DNA of 8,279 nt from the NCBI GenBank assembly GCA_016295895.1, contig JAEDKI010000082.1, forward strand, positions 1 through 8,279, written 5' to 3'. Below the pieces are notes generated by a model, which was given only the letters and a program-made list of their open reading frames with translations, was not told where the DNA came from and did not search any database. Positions 1-7,197 of this stretch are shown here, piece after piece (within the stretch, counting starts at the first letter, position 1; each line of letters opens with the position of its first letter). A program made the translations under genes and the position numbers. This DNA is from Clostridiaceae bacterium. Its GTDB lineage: Bacteria; Bacillota; Clostridia; Oscillospirales; Acutalibacteraceae.

Positions 1-1458
1 TATGTTCGGCAGAATAATCTTGCCGACCTTAGTAATATCTTTATTTTCGACTATGATTCAAGGCTTGATGCGATAACTCTTGCCGAGGAGCTTGACGGCT
101 TTATCAAAGATGTCAAGGAATACACAGGCTCGGAGAAGGTCAATCTTTTCGGCCTGAGCTACGGCGGACTGATAGTTTCAACATATCTTTATTATCATAT
201 GGATGAAAAGACCGTTAATAAAACCGTTCTCAGCGTTCCCGCTCTCGGAGGAACGGAATTTGCAGACAGATTTCTGAGAGAAAACATTGACCTTCCCATC
301 GATGAGATTCTCGATTTTGGCGAGAGTGTGCTTGGCATGGAAACGGAGTTCGGTGCCGCAATTGAATCGGTTGATATTAATTTCCAGAATCAAATTCTGA
401 ATTCTGCAATTGATGAAATTCTCTATATCAGCAGATATTGGGGTTCGGTCTGGTCGATGGCCGCTCCCGAAGATTATGAAGGCTTGAAAAAAGATTTTCT
501 TGACCCCGTTGTCGGCAAAGAATTAATAAGAAAAGGCGATATTATCCATTATGAAATCATGCCCTCAATGCATGAAACCTTTGAACGCTGCCGCAGTCTC
601 GGCACGGAGGTTTCAATCGTTGCAGGCTGTGGTTGCAAGTCTTGCGTCGGCGGCGATAAAAACAGCGATATCCTGCTTCCGACCAATGCCGTAACGGGCG
701 CAAAATGCGCAAAGCTCGGCGAGAGATTTGCCGACGGCTACACGCAGGTCGGCACCGTCTGCAAAAATTCTGCCCATAATCATGTTTCACCGTCAATGGA
801 GATTGACGCTTCCTGCGCTTTTCTGCCCGAAAACACCTGGTTTATCGATAAGCAGTATCACGCAATGTTCAGCAGTGAAGAATACGCAACCTCGCTGATA
901 TCAAAGCTTCTTTTCACCGATGAGCTTTCGGATGTTCATTCCGACCCGAATTATCCGCAGTTTGAGTATTCAAACAATCCCCACAGAGGCGTCAGAGCGA
1001 AGTTCAACAACAGCCTTTCGGGATATATCACATCGGAGGATACCGCTCTTTTGGTTGAAAACCTTTTCACTGAAGCCGCTGTCAAGGTTGTTTCCGTCAT
1101 TGCAGACGGAATTGAGCTTGATTTTTCCGCAGGACAGTCCGAAATAATCAACCCCGGAGAGAGCGTTGCCATTCCGTTTAAAGGCGAGATTCCGAAGGTC
1201 AGCGCAACGAATGTTGAAATCACCGTGAATTATGTTAAAATCGGTGTTCCGGGTCTTGTGACCTCGGTGGTCTATGACTTTATGATAGATAACGGCGAAG
1301 CGCCCGCATACGGCGGCGGATGCGTTAAGGCAGATAACGAATCGATGCTTCAGAAGTTCCTGCCCGATATTGTTTATAATATTCTTGCAAAAACCGCCCT
1401 GCGCAGAGACGCAGAATGCGTGTTTGATACATTTATGAAGCTTGTCGGAGCGGCTTAA
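1..1458 (+). CDS. Alpha/beta hydrolase, lipase/esterase-like (5' partial)
   Basis: The frame is open from base 1, so the gene starts upstream; 485 residues are visible, and the first ATG inside the window (199) lies after the active site and is not the start. Visible residues 47-56 read VNLFGLSYGG, a classic nucleophile elbow with Ser53 (codon 157-159) after a beta strand. Further on, a GGDKNSDILLP stretch offers Asp223 (or Asp219) as the acid, and KQYHAMF offers His287 as the base, in the order expected for this fold. The pattern recalls LCAT/PGAP1-like lipases, but the substrate cannot be named. After about residue 310 there is a beta-rich C-terminal part of unknown role. Cysteines are frequent at residues 197-272, including a CGCKSC cluster. 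The oxyanion region and any signal peptide are outside the window, so the cellular location is unknown. Family confident, function not. Confidence 0.8.
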   Translation, partial: YVRQNNLADLSNIFIFDYDSRLDAITLAEELDGFIKDVKEYTGSEKVNLFGLSYGGLIVSTYLYYHMDEKTVNKTVLSVPALGGTEFADRFLRENIDLPIDEILDFGESVLGMETEFGAAIESVDINFQNQILNSAIDEILYISRYWGSVWSMAAPEDYEGLKKDFLDPVVGKELIRKGDIIHYEIMPSMHETFERCRSLGTEVSIVAGCGCKSCVGGDKNSDILLPTNAVTGAKCAKLGERFADGYTQVGTVCKNSAHNHVSPSMEIDASCAFLPENTWFIDKQYHAMFSSEEYATSLISKLLFTDELSDVHSDPNYPQFEYSNNPHRGVRAKFNNSLSGYITSEDTALLVENLFTEAAVKVVSVIADGIELDFSAGQSEIINPGESVAIPFKGEIPKVSATNVEITVNYVKIGVPGLVTSVVYDFMIDNGEAPAYGGGCVKADNESMLQKFLPDIVYNILAKTALRRDAECVFDTFMKLVGAA

Positions 1459-1485
1459 TAAAAGCAAAACCAAAACATAAAAAAT

Positions 1486-1527
1486 CCGAGACGGACGCTC
1501 TTTTGCATCCGCCTCGGTTATTTTTTT
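1486..1527. terminator. Bidirectional intrinsic terminator between hydrolase and secA
   Basis: CCGAGACGGA (1486-1495) pairs with TCCGCCTCGG (1508-1517) with a single A/C mismatch. The inner GC (1497-1498) and GC (1505-1506) can extend the stem past a second mismatch, leaving a 6-base loop. On the plus strand a T-rich tract follows (1518-1527), and on the minus strand the flank at 1470-1485 reads as ATTTTTTATG. It can therefore end both convergent transcripts. The plus-strand T-tract overlaps the secA stop codon (1526-1528). Confidence 0.85.
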
Positions 1528-4279
1528 ACTGTTTTCTGACATCGCCGCAGCAATTCTTATATTTCTTGCCGCTTCCGCAGGGGCAGGGATCGTTGGGCTT
1601 AACCTTTTCTTTCTTTCTGACGGGCTGTTTCTTATCCGTTCCGTCAGACGCTCCGCTCGTGGCGGTTATCTTCGCCGTCTGCTCACGCTTGGTTTCTTCC
1701 TGACTCTTGATCATAACTGTCAGAATCTGCCTTGCGGTGTCCTCTCTGATGGCTTCGTTCATGCCGTCAAACATTTCCGAACCGATGTTTCTGTAAGCAA
1801 CAACGGGGTCGGTCTGACCGTAAGCTCTCAGGCCGATTCCTCTGCGGAGCTGATCCATTGCGTCGATGTGATCCATCCAATGATTGTCAACATTGCGCAG
1901 AAGAATAAGCTTTTCAAGCTCACGCATGACGGGAACGCCGTTATCATCCGTGCCGAAGAGCTTTTCTCTCTCCTCGTATCTCTCGTTTGCTCTTTCAAGG
2001 AGCGTTTCACGGGCTTCTTCCTTGTCAAACTTTCCTTCCGTGAAGTCGCCGTCCTCGGTGAGCCAGCCCTTGAATTTATCACGCAGGCCGTCGATGTTCC
2101 AATCGGATTTTGAAACATGGTCGGAGCAGAAGAAATCAACGGCGTCGTTGATACTGCCCTCAATCATTCTGAGAATAATGGGTTTAAGCTCCTCGCCGTC
2201 GAGAACCTGATTGCGCTGTCTGTAAATCAGCTCTCTCTGGCGGTTCATAACATCGTCATACTGAAGAACGCTCTTTCTGATTCCGAAGTTTCTGCCCTCA
2301 ATCTTCTTCTGAGCGCTTTCGATGGTGTTGGAAATCATCTTTGCTTCAATGGGCATATCCTCGGGAGTTTTGAGGGTGTTCATAACGTTCGTGATTCTCT
2401 CGCCGCCGAACAGTCTCATAAGGTCGTCCTCAAGCGAAAGGAAGAAACGGCTTGCGCCCGGGTCGCCCTGTCTGCCTGCACGGCCTCTGAGCTGGTTATC
2501 GATTCGCCTTGATTCGTGGCGCTCCGTGCCGATTATGAACAGGCCGCCTGCCGCACGCACTCTCTCCGCCTCGGGAGCAATCTGCTCGTCATATTTCTTT
2601 TCGAGAGCGGAATATTCGGCTCTCGCATTGAGGATATCCTCATTGTCGGTTTCGGCAAAGCCCGTCGCTTCCGCTATAAGCTCCTCGGGGTAGCCCTTTT
2701 TGCGAAGCTCGGATTTTGCAAGATATTCTGCATTACCGCCGAGCTTGATATCGGTACCACGGCCCGCCATGTTGGTTGCTATGGTGACGGCGTTCTCTTT
2801 GCCTGCCTGAGCAACGATTTCGGCTTCTTTTTCATGATACTTTGCGTTCAGAACCTCGTGCTTTATGCCCTTGCGTTTGAGCAGGGAGCTGAGAAGCTCG
2901 GATTTTTCGATTGAAACCGTGCCCACAAGAACGGGCTGACCCTTGGCGTGGCATTCCTCGATAGTCTGAATAACGGCAAGATATTTTGCCTTTTCCGTTT
3001 TATAGACAACATCGGGCATGTCTTTTCTGATCATCGGCTTGTTGGTGGGAATTTCAACAACATCGAGATTATAAATCTGATTGAATTCATCGCTCTCGGT
3101 CATCGCCGTACCGGTCATACCCGAAAGCTTTTTGTAAAGACGGAAATAATTCTGGAATGTGATTGTGGCAAGGGTTTTGCTCTCATGCTCAACATTAACG
3201 TTTTCCTTTGCTTCAATCGCCTGATGCAGACCCTCGTTATATCTTCTGCCGAGCATGATTCTGCCCGTGAATTCGTCAACGATAAGAACCTCGTTATCCT
3301 TAACAACATAGTCAACATCACGCTTCATAACGCCGTTTGCCTTGATAGCCTGGTTGATGTGATGCTGAATTGTCATGTTGTCGGGATCCATGAGGTTTTC
3401 AAGGTTGAAGAATTTTTCCGCCTTTTCAACGCCGCTCTTTGTCAGAGTTGCGGTCTTGGCTTTTTCGTCAACAACGTAATCGCAATCGTCGTCAACAAGA
3501 TCTTCAACATTTTCTTTTGAATTGACTTCCTTTATTCTCGTGCATTTCAGACCCTTTGCGAAGCGGTCTGCAAGCTTATAAAGATCGGTCGATTTTTCGC
3601 CTCTGCCCGAAATGATAAGCGGAGTTCTCGCCTCATCGATAAGAATTGAGTCAACCTCATCGACGATGGCAAAATTATGGCCTCTCTGAACCTTGTGTTC
3701 CTTATAAACAACCATGTTGTCTCTCAGGTAGTCGAAGCCCATTTCGTTGTTGGTGCCGTAAGTGATGTCGGCAAGATAGGCTTCCTTGCGCTCGGGATTC
3801 TCTTTTTCGTGAATGATAAGTCCGACCGTAAGGCCCATGAAGCGGTAAACCTTGCCCATCCATTCGCTGTCTCGGCGGGCAAGATAATCGTTGACCGTAA
3901 CGATGTGAACGCCGTTGCCCGAAAGAGCGTTAAGATAGGCAGGGAGGGTTGCAACAAGCGTTTTGCCCTCGCCCGTTTTCATTTCGGCAATTCTTCCCTG
4001 ATGAAGAATGATGCCGCCTATAATCTGAACGGGGAAATGCTTTAAGCCGAGAACACGCCACGAAGCCTCACGGCAGGCGGCAAAAGCCTCGGGAAGAAGG
4101 TCGTCAAGCGTTTCGCCCTCGGCAAGTCTCTTTTTGAATTCGGGAGTTTTTGCCTGAAGCTGTTCATCGGTCAGCTTTGAATACTCATCCTCAAGGCTGA
4201 GAACCTTGTCACAAAGCGGGCGAACTCTCTTGACTTCTTTTTTTGAATAGTCGCCGAAAATTTTTGTCAGAAAACCCAT
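1526..4279 (-). CDS. secA: Protein translocase ATPase subunit SecA
   Basis: SecA is the peripheral ATPase that pushes unfolded preproteins through the SecYEG channel at the cytoplasmic membrane. The 917-residue product is full length. Visible motifs: Walker A MKTGEGKT (100-107), DEAD-like VDEVD (206-210) followed by SILIDEARTPLIISG, the preprotein-crosslinking region (about 220-370), TFQNYFRLYKKLSGMTGTA (374-392), ATNMAGRGTDIKLGG (501-515), arginine-finger region QLRGRAGRQGDPGAS (596-610), and a C-terminal tail ending in CPCGSGKKYKNCC (899-911), the zinc ligands that bind SecB or the ribosome in other species. Relative to the short B. subtilis form there is extra sequence of roughly 60 residues at about 515-578, inside the second nucleotide-binding fold; as recalled, many Clostridia and Actinobacteria have one here. 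The ATG at 4279 is chosen because MGFLTKIFGDYSKKEVKR is the usual SecA start and an AGAGGTG site lies just upstream; the 37 codons before it look non-coding. Confidence 0.98.
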   Translation of the reverse strand: MGFLTKIFGDYSKKEVKRVRPLCDKVLSLEDEYSKLTDEQLQAKTPEFKKRLAEGETLDDLLPEAFAACREASWRVLGLKHFPVQIIGGIILHQGRIAEMKTGEGKTLVATLPAYLNALSGNGVHIVTVNDYLARRDSEWMGKVYRFMGLTVGLIIHEKENPERKEAYLADITYGTNNEMGFDYLRDNMVVYKEHKVQRGHNFAIVDEVDSILIDEARTPLIISGRGEKSTDLYKLADRFAKGLKCTRIKEVNSKENVEDLVDDDCDYVVDEKAKTATLTKSGVEKAEKFFNLENLMDPDNMTIQHHINQAIKANGVMKRDVDYVVKDNEVLIVDEFTGRIMLGRRYNEGLHQAIEAKENVNVEHESKTLATITFQNYFRLYKKLSGMTGTAMTESDEFNQIYNLDVVEIPTNKPMIRKDMPDVVYKTEKAKYLAVIQTIEECHAKGQPVLVGTVSIEKSELLSSLLKRKGIKHEVLNAKYHEKEAEIVAQAGKENAVTIATNMAGRGTDIKLGGNAEYLAKSELRKKGYPEELIAEATGFAETDNEDILNARAEYSALEKKYDEQIAPEAERVRAAGGLFIIGTERHESRRIDNQLRGRAGRQGDPGASRFFLSLEDDLMRLFGGERITNVMNTLKTPEDMPIEAKMISNTIESAQKKIEGRNFGIRKSVLQYDDVMNRQRELIYRQRNQVLDGEELKPIILRMIEGSINDAVDFFCSDHVSKSDWNIDGLRDKFKGWLTEDGDFTEGKFDKEEARETLLERANERYEEREKLFGTDDNGVPVMRELEKLILLRNVDNHWMDHIDAMDQLRRGIGLRAYGQTDPVVAYRNIGSEMFDGMNEAIREDTARQILTVMIKSQEETKREQTAKITATSGASDGTDKKQPVRKKEKVKPNDPCPCGSGKKYKNCCGDVRKQ

Positions 4280-4283
4280 AATA

Positions 4284-4290
4284 CACCTCT
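4284..4290 (-). promoter_or_regulatory. Ribosome binding site of secA
   Basis: Read on the minus strand the sequence is AGAGGTG, four bases before the ATG at 4279. It fixes the start against an in-frame upstream extension to 4390. No convincing -35/-10 pair for secA is visible in 4291-4405; the AT-rich stretch offers TATCAT and TATAAA hexamers but no well-spaced -35. Confidence 0.75.
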
Positions 4291-4347
4291 GAAATTTATA
4301 ATGATAAAGATATTTACAAAAGTTTTTTGCAAAGTGAAATCTGCATA

Positions 4348-4377
4348 TTGCTTTTTGACCGCCGCTTATGGTAGAAT
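4348..4377 (+). promoter_or_regulatory. Likely promoter of the deoxycytidylate deaminase gene
   Basis: TTGCTT (4348-4353) and TAGAAT (4372-4377) are separated by 18 bases, and TG at 4369-4370 makes an extended -10. The -10 ends 28 bases before the start codon, giving a leader of about 20-25 bases. A better-looking TTGACC at 4355-4360 is only 11 bases from this -10 and is probably not used with it. Confidence 0.5.
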
Positions 4378-4390
4378 TGAAAAAAACCAA

Positions 4391-4396
4391 AAGGAG
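4391..4396 (+). promoter_or_regulatory. Ribosome binding site of the deaminase gene
   Basis: AAGGAG lies 9 bases before the ATG at 4406. It decides the start in favour of MPKREDYISW and against an in-frame ATG at 4301, which would precede the predicted promoter. Confidence 0.85.
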
Positions 4397-4405
4397 AACG
4401 GAATC

Positions 4406-4903
4406 ATGCCGAAAAGAGAAGACTATATTTCGTGGGACGAATATTTCATGGGCATTGCCATTCTTTCAGCCTACCGCAGCAAAGACCCCAACACAAGAGT
4501 CGGCGCATGCATTGTCAACAACCGCAACAAAATCATGTCGGTCGGCTACAACGGCTTCCCCAGGGGATGCAGTGACGACGATTTTCCGTGGGAGCGCACG
4601 GGCGACGAGTTTGAGACGAAATATCCCTATGTCTGCCATGCGGAGCTTAACGCCATTCTCAACAACGGCGGCGCAAGCCTTGAAGGCTGCAAGATTTATG
4701 TTGCACTTTTCCCCTGCAACGAGTGCGCCAAGGCGATTATCCAATGCGGAATCAAAGAGGTTATCTATCTTTCGGATAAATACGCCGATTCCGTCGGAAC
4801 AAAGGCGTCAAAGCGCATGTTTGACAGCGCAGGGGTTAAATATACTCAGCTCAGAACCGCCAACGAGGAGCTGACGGTTGACTTCAGAGCCGAAAGCGTT
4901 TGA
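4406..4903 (+). CDS. Deoxycytidylate (dCMP) deaminase family protein
   Basis: The 165-residue product carries the cytidine/deoxycytidylate deaminase zinc site: HAE at 78-80 (His78 ligand, Glu80 proton shuttle) and PCNEC at 103-107 (Cys104, Cys107 ligands). Length and the N-terminal WDEYFMGIAILSAYRSKDPN segment fit dCMP deaminases of the ComEB type rather than short cytidine deaminases. The NGFPRGC segment (49-55) is typical of this family's substrate region. The expected reaction is hydrolytic deamination of dCMP to dUMP in the cytosol, supplying thymidylate synthase; dCTP/dTTP control is common in the family but cannot be judged here. The gene appears monocistronic. It is divergent from secA and its stop codon is 2 bases from the end of the convergent gene at 4906. 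A role in DNA uptake, suggested by the ComEB name, is not supported by any neighbour. Confidence 0.9.
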   Translation: MPKREDYISWDEYFMGIAILSAYRSKDPNTRVGACIVNNRNKIMSVGYNGFPRGCSDDDFPWERTGDEFETKYPYVCHAELNAILNNGGASLEGCKIYVALFPCNECAKAIIQCGIKEVIYLSDKYADSVGTKASKRMFDSAGVKYTQLRTANEELTVDFRAESV

Positions 4904-4905
4904 TT

Positions 4906-6210
4906 TTATTGAGCCGTTGCTCCGAAAGTGTAAGCAACCGAGCCTGCCGACGAGCCGTCGCCCGAAAGCGGACGAACGCTCATAACGCTTGAATTGTCAA
5001 GCCAGACAAAGCCCGAGCTTTCGCAGAAAAGCATCGGTTCGCTGAAGCTGACAGGCTCTGCCGAGCCGTCAACCGTGCAGTAGATTATGCTCTGAACGGG
5101 AGTGCCGAGGGAATTTTCTTCGCCGAGCGAAGCGAAAACCGCCTTGCTGCCGTCGGGGCTGACCGAAAATACCTCAGCCGAAGAAATATCGATATCTTTA
5201 AGAGTCTGCGCCGCACCCGTCATAAGGTCGGTCATAAGCAGGCTCTTTTTATTTATAATGTATTTGCCGCACTGAAGATAATCGGCAAAAAGGTCGCCCT
5301 CAAATTCGGATAAAACTCTTTCTTCCTTGCCGTTTCTTAGAATGTTTGCAAAGCCGCTGTCGGTCTTTTTGAGATAATGCATTCCGTTTGAATCGTTGAC
5401 AAACCACAGACCGAGGATATCCTCAACAACGATTTCGGGGCGGTAGGCGTTTGAGAGAACCATAATATCGGCTCTTTTGCCTTTTTCGCTTTCGTTATAA
5501 TATCGGGAGGAAATGAAATATTTCTTTCCGCCGAGATTTGCGATGAAATCATCGGTCAGCATAGTCCAATCCTGCCTGAACGAGCCGTTCTTGTCGATAA
5601 GGCGGGTGTTGTTGGAAACATAGGTTGAAGCGGAACCGTTTGAAAGATTGAAATTGTAGATTTCGGAATAGATTTTATCCGCTTTATAGAAATTATCCTT
5701 GTCAAAATCGGCAAGCAGAAGATAGCCGTCGCCGTAGCCCGAGGGCTTTTCGGTGAGCTTGACAAAGGCGTAGGCATAAACATCAACATCGGCGCTCATA
5801 TCCGAGGTGAAAACGCCGAAGCCGCATATTTTGCCGCCTTTTTCAATATAATTTACCGTTACGGGAATGGTTTCGTAGGTTGCTTTGAGATTCGTTTTTA
5901 TCTGCTTTTTTTCGGCGGAGGACGCAACCATCGAGCCGCCCGAATATTCATAAAAATTGATTTCGCCGCTCAGAGAAGCGGTAAAATAAACATTTTCAAC
6001 GCCTGCGGGAAGAAAGATTTCGCCGTTTGCGCCCTTAACGGAGAGCACCTTTGTGTATTCGCTGTTTTCATAGGAATAAGCCATCGGCAACGGCTCTTTG
6101 GGGGTCAGCGGAGCTTCATCCCCGCTTCTTGAAAACATAAACACCGCAGCGCTGATAACTGCAACGGCGGCGAGCACGCCCGTCAGAATTTTCAGTCCTT
6201 TTGAATTCAA
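4906..6210 (-). CDS. Membrane-anchored extracytoplasmic protein of unknown function, propeller-like
   Basis: I do not recognise a named family. The 434-residue product has a short basic N-terminus (MNSKGLK), one hydrophobic segment at about 8-27 with no cysteine lipobox, then a long, polar, aromatic-rich domain; this predicts a signal-anchored protein facing outward. Much of the domain alternates short beta-like stretches with turns. Residues 349-361 (SVSPDGSKAVFAS) match the core of WD40/TolB-type beta-propeller blades, with FVWLDNSSVMSVRP (401-414) as a possible next blade, so a propeller-like fold is plausible. The start is TTG at 6210 (reading CAA on the plus strand), supported by AAGGAGG 9 bases upstream; the next in-frame ATG would cut away most of the membrane segment. 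It follows the ExoIII gene by 19 bases and is probably co-transcribed with it. No terminator is visible beyond its stop. Confidence 0.8.
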   Translation of the reverse strand: MNSKGLKILTGVLAAVAVISAAVFMFSRSGDEAPLTPKEPLPMAYSYENSEYTKVLSVKGANGEIFLPAGVENVYFTASLSGEINFYEYSGGSMVASSAEKKQIKTNLKATYETIPVTVNYIEKGGKICGFGVFTSDMSADVDVYAYAFVKLTEKPSGYGDGYLLLADFDKDNFYKADKIYSEIYNFNLSNGSASTYVSNNTRLIDKNGSFRQDWTMLTDDFIANLGGKKYFISSRYYNESEKGKRADIMVLSNAYRPEIVVEDILGLWFVNDSNGMHYLKKTDSGFANILRNGKEERVLSEFEGDLFADYLQCGKYIINKKSLLMTDLMTGAAQTLKDIDISSAEVFSVSPDGSKAVFASLGEENSLGTPVQSIIYCTVDGSAEPVSFSEPMLFCESSGFVWLDNSSVMSVRPLSGDGSSAGSVAYTFGATAQ

Positions 6211-6219
6211 AGCCTGTTT

Positions 6220-6226
6220 CCTCCTT
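6220..6226 (-). promoter_or_regulatory. Ribosome binding site supporting a TTG start
   Basis: The minus strand reads AAGGAGG, 9 bases before TTG at 6210 and inside the 19-base gap after the ExoIII stop codon. It is a near-perfect site and is the main reason for accepting the TTG. Confidence 0.85.
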
Positions 6227-6229
6227 ATA

Positions 6230-6994
6230 TTACAGCTCTATTTCAAGCTCGACCGGGCAATGGTCAGAGCCGAAGATTTCATTGTGGATTTTTGCGCCTC
6301 TGAGATTGTCACGGAGCTTTTCGGAAACGATAAAATAATCGATTCTCCAGCCTGCGTTCTTTGCCCTTGCCGAAAAACGGTATGACCACCAGCTGTAGAT
6401 GTTTTCAAGGTCAGGATAAAAGAAGCGGAAGGAATCAATGAAACCGCTTTCAAGCATTCCTGAAAATTTCGCTCTTTCTTCATCGGTAAAACCGGGGTTT
6501 TTGCGGTTGGTTTTGGGATTCTTAAGGTCAATTTCCTTGTGGGCAACATTCAGATCGCCGCAGAAAATGACGGGCTTTTTCTCGTCAAGGCGGCAGATAT
6601 AATCTCTGAAAGCGTCCTCCCACTCCATGCGGTAGTCAAGGCGAACAAGGCCGTCACGGGAATTCGGAACATAAACCGTGATAAAATAATAATTTTCAAA
6701 TTCAAGGGTTATGACTCTGCCCTCGGTGTCATGCTCGGGAATACCGAGACCGTATGAAACCGAAAGAGGCTCTTCCTTTGTGAAAATTGCCGTGCCCGAG
6801 TAGCCTTTTTTCTCGGCATAGTTCCAGAACTGATGATAGCCCGGCAGGTCAAGCTCCGTCTGACCCTGCTGAACCTTTGTTTCCTGCAAGCAAAAAATAT
6901 CGGCATCAAGGGAAGCGAAGCTCTGATAAAAATCCTTTGAAAGGCAGGCTCGGATTCCGTTGACATTCCAGGAAACAAACTTTTTAAGCGACAT
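6230..6994 (-). CDS. xth: Exodeoxyribonuclease III (AP endonuclease, Xth/ExoA family)
   Basis: The 254-residue product matches the usual length of ExoIII/ExoA enzymes (about 250-270). All catalytic motifs of the endonuclease/exonuclease/phosphatase fold are present in order: SWNVNGIRA (Asn10), LQETK (Glu38, metal ligand), VYVPNS (Tyr108), FCGDLNVAH (Asp147, Asn149), GWRIDYF (Asp219) and GSDHCPV (Asp244, His245). The SWWSYR...NAGWRIDY segment is the typical AP-site recognition signature. It cuts the backbone 5' to abasic sites and degrades 3' ends of duplex DNA in base excision repair, in the cytoplasm. The ATG at 6994 is chosen over an ATG at 7027 because MSLKKFVSWNVNG is the normal family start, GGAGG lies 10 bases upstream, and the 7027 ATG lies within the predicted -10 hexamer. 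It is the first gene of an apparent two-gene operon. Confidence 0.96.
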   Translation of the reverse strand: MSLKKFVSWNVNGIRACLSKDFYQSFASLDADIFCLQETKVQQGQTELDLPGYHQFWNYAEKKGYSGTAIFTKEEPLSVSYGLGIPEHDTEGRVITLEFENYYFITVYVPNSRDGLVRLDYRMEWEDAFRDYICRLDEKKPVIFCGDLNVAHKEIDLKNPKTNRKNPGFTDEERAKFSGMLESGFIDSFRFFYPDLENIYSWWSYRFSARAKNAGWRIDYFIVSEKLRDNLRGAKIHNEIFGSDHCPVELEIEL

Positions 6995-7004
6995 ACTGCA
7001 CAGT

Positions 7005-7010
7005 CCTCCA
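7005..7010 (-). promoter_or_regulatory. Ribosome binding site of the ExoIII gene
   Basis: The minus strand reads TGGAGG, 10 bases before the ATG at 6994. It excludes the upstream in-frame ATG at 7027. Confidence 0.8.
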
Positions 7011-7026
7011 TTATAGATTAAGCACA

Positions 7027-7055
7027 ATTATATCACATTTTTTTGCTTCTGTCAC
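7027..7055 (-). promoter_or_regulatory. Vegetative promoter of the ExoIII operon
   Basis: On the minus strand GTGACA (7055-7050, one mismatch to TTGACA) and a perfect TATAAT (7032-7027) are separated by exactly 17 bases, with a TGA extended -10 immediately before TATAAT. Transcription should begin near 7020, giving a leader of about 25 bases. This is one of the strongest promoter signals in the window. Confidence 0.85.
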
Positions 7056-7070
7056 CCTTAAATATTAATA

Positions 7071-7084
7071 AAATGTAAACATTT
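7071..7084. promoter_or_regulatory. Palindrome between divergent promoters, possible operator
   Basis: AAATGT (7071-7076) and ACATTT (7079-7084) form a perfect inverted repeat around AA, between the ExoIII promoter and the lipoprotein promoter. A regulator binding here could affect either side. The surroundings are very AT-rich, so chance is a real alternative. Confidence 0.25.
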
Positions 7085-7130
7085 ATAATAAATTGCCCGA
7101 TTTTTTGAATTGTTAATTTTACTTTTACAC

Positions 7131-7159
7131 TTGACAAATCGGCCGTTATGAGGTATTTT
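7131..7159 (+). promoter_or_regulatory. Promoter of the lipoprotein gene
   Basis: A perfect TTGACA (7131-7136) is followed after 17 bases by TATTTT (7154-7159, four of six matches to TATAAT). Upstream, 7060-7130 is very AT-rich and may act as an UP-like element. The start of transcription would fall near 7166, leaving a leader of about 65 bases. Confidence 0.75.
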
Positions 7160-7173
7160 TATATTAACAAAGT

Positions 7174-7197
7174 CACGGTTTCGGTTAGAAAACTGTG
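7174..7197 (+). promoter_or_regulatory. Hairpin in the 5' leader of the lipoprotein mRNA
   Basis: CACGGTTT (7174-7181) pairs with AAACTGTG (7190-7197) through eight pairs including one G-T wobble, with an 8-base loop. It would lie close to the 5' end of the transcript, 21 bases before the AGGAGG, and does not cover it. A mRNA-stabilising 5' stem is the simplest reading. No riboswitch class is recognisable. Confidence 0.4.

Noticed and set aside
970..1542. Minus-strand open frame of 190 codons across the hydrolase end and the terminator
   Set aside because: It runs through the terminator hairpin and is antisense to a clear hydrolase frame. Its composition is not protein-like.
2948..3520. Long open frame of 190 codons on the plus strand inside secA, with several other frames of 100-130 codons around it
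   Set aside because: It is antisense to well-conserved SecA coding sequence, has no ribosome binding site and shows no recognisable domain. Codon bias of secA leaves the opposite frame open.
4355..4377. TTGACC with TAGAAT as a promoter
   Set aside because: The spacing is only 11 bases, too short for a standard promoter. TTGCTT with an 18-base spacer and extended -10 fits better.
4368..4874. Alternate plus-strand frame of 168 codons over the deaminase gene
   Set aside because: It overlaps the deaminase frame, which has complete zinc motifs and a proper ribosome binding site.
4911..4940. GTTGCT/AGCAAC hairpin at the end of the membrane-anchored protein gene as a terminator
   Set aside because: The stem has only six pairs with an 11-base loop and no T-run follows on either strand.
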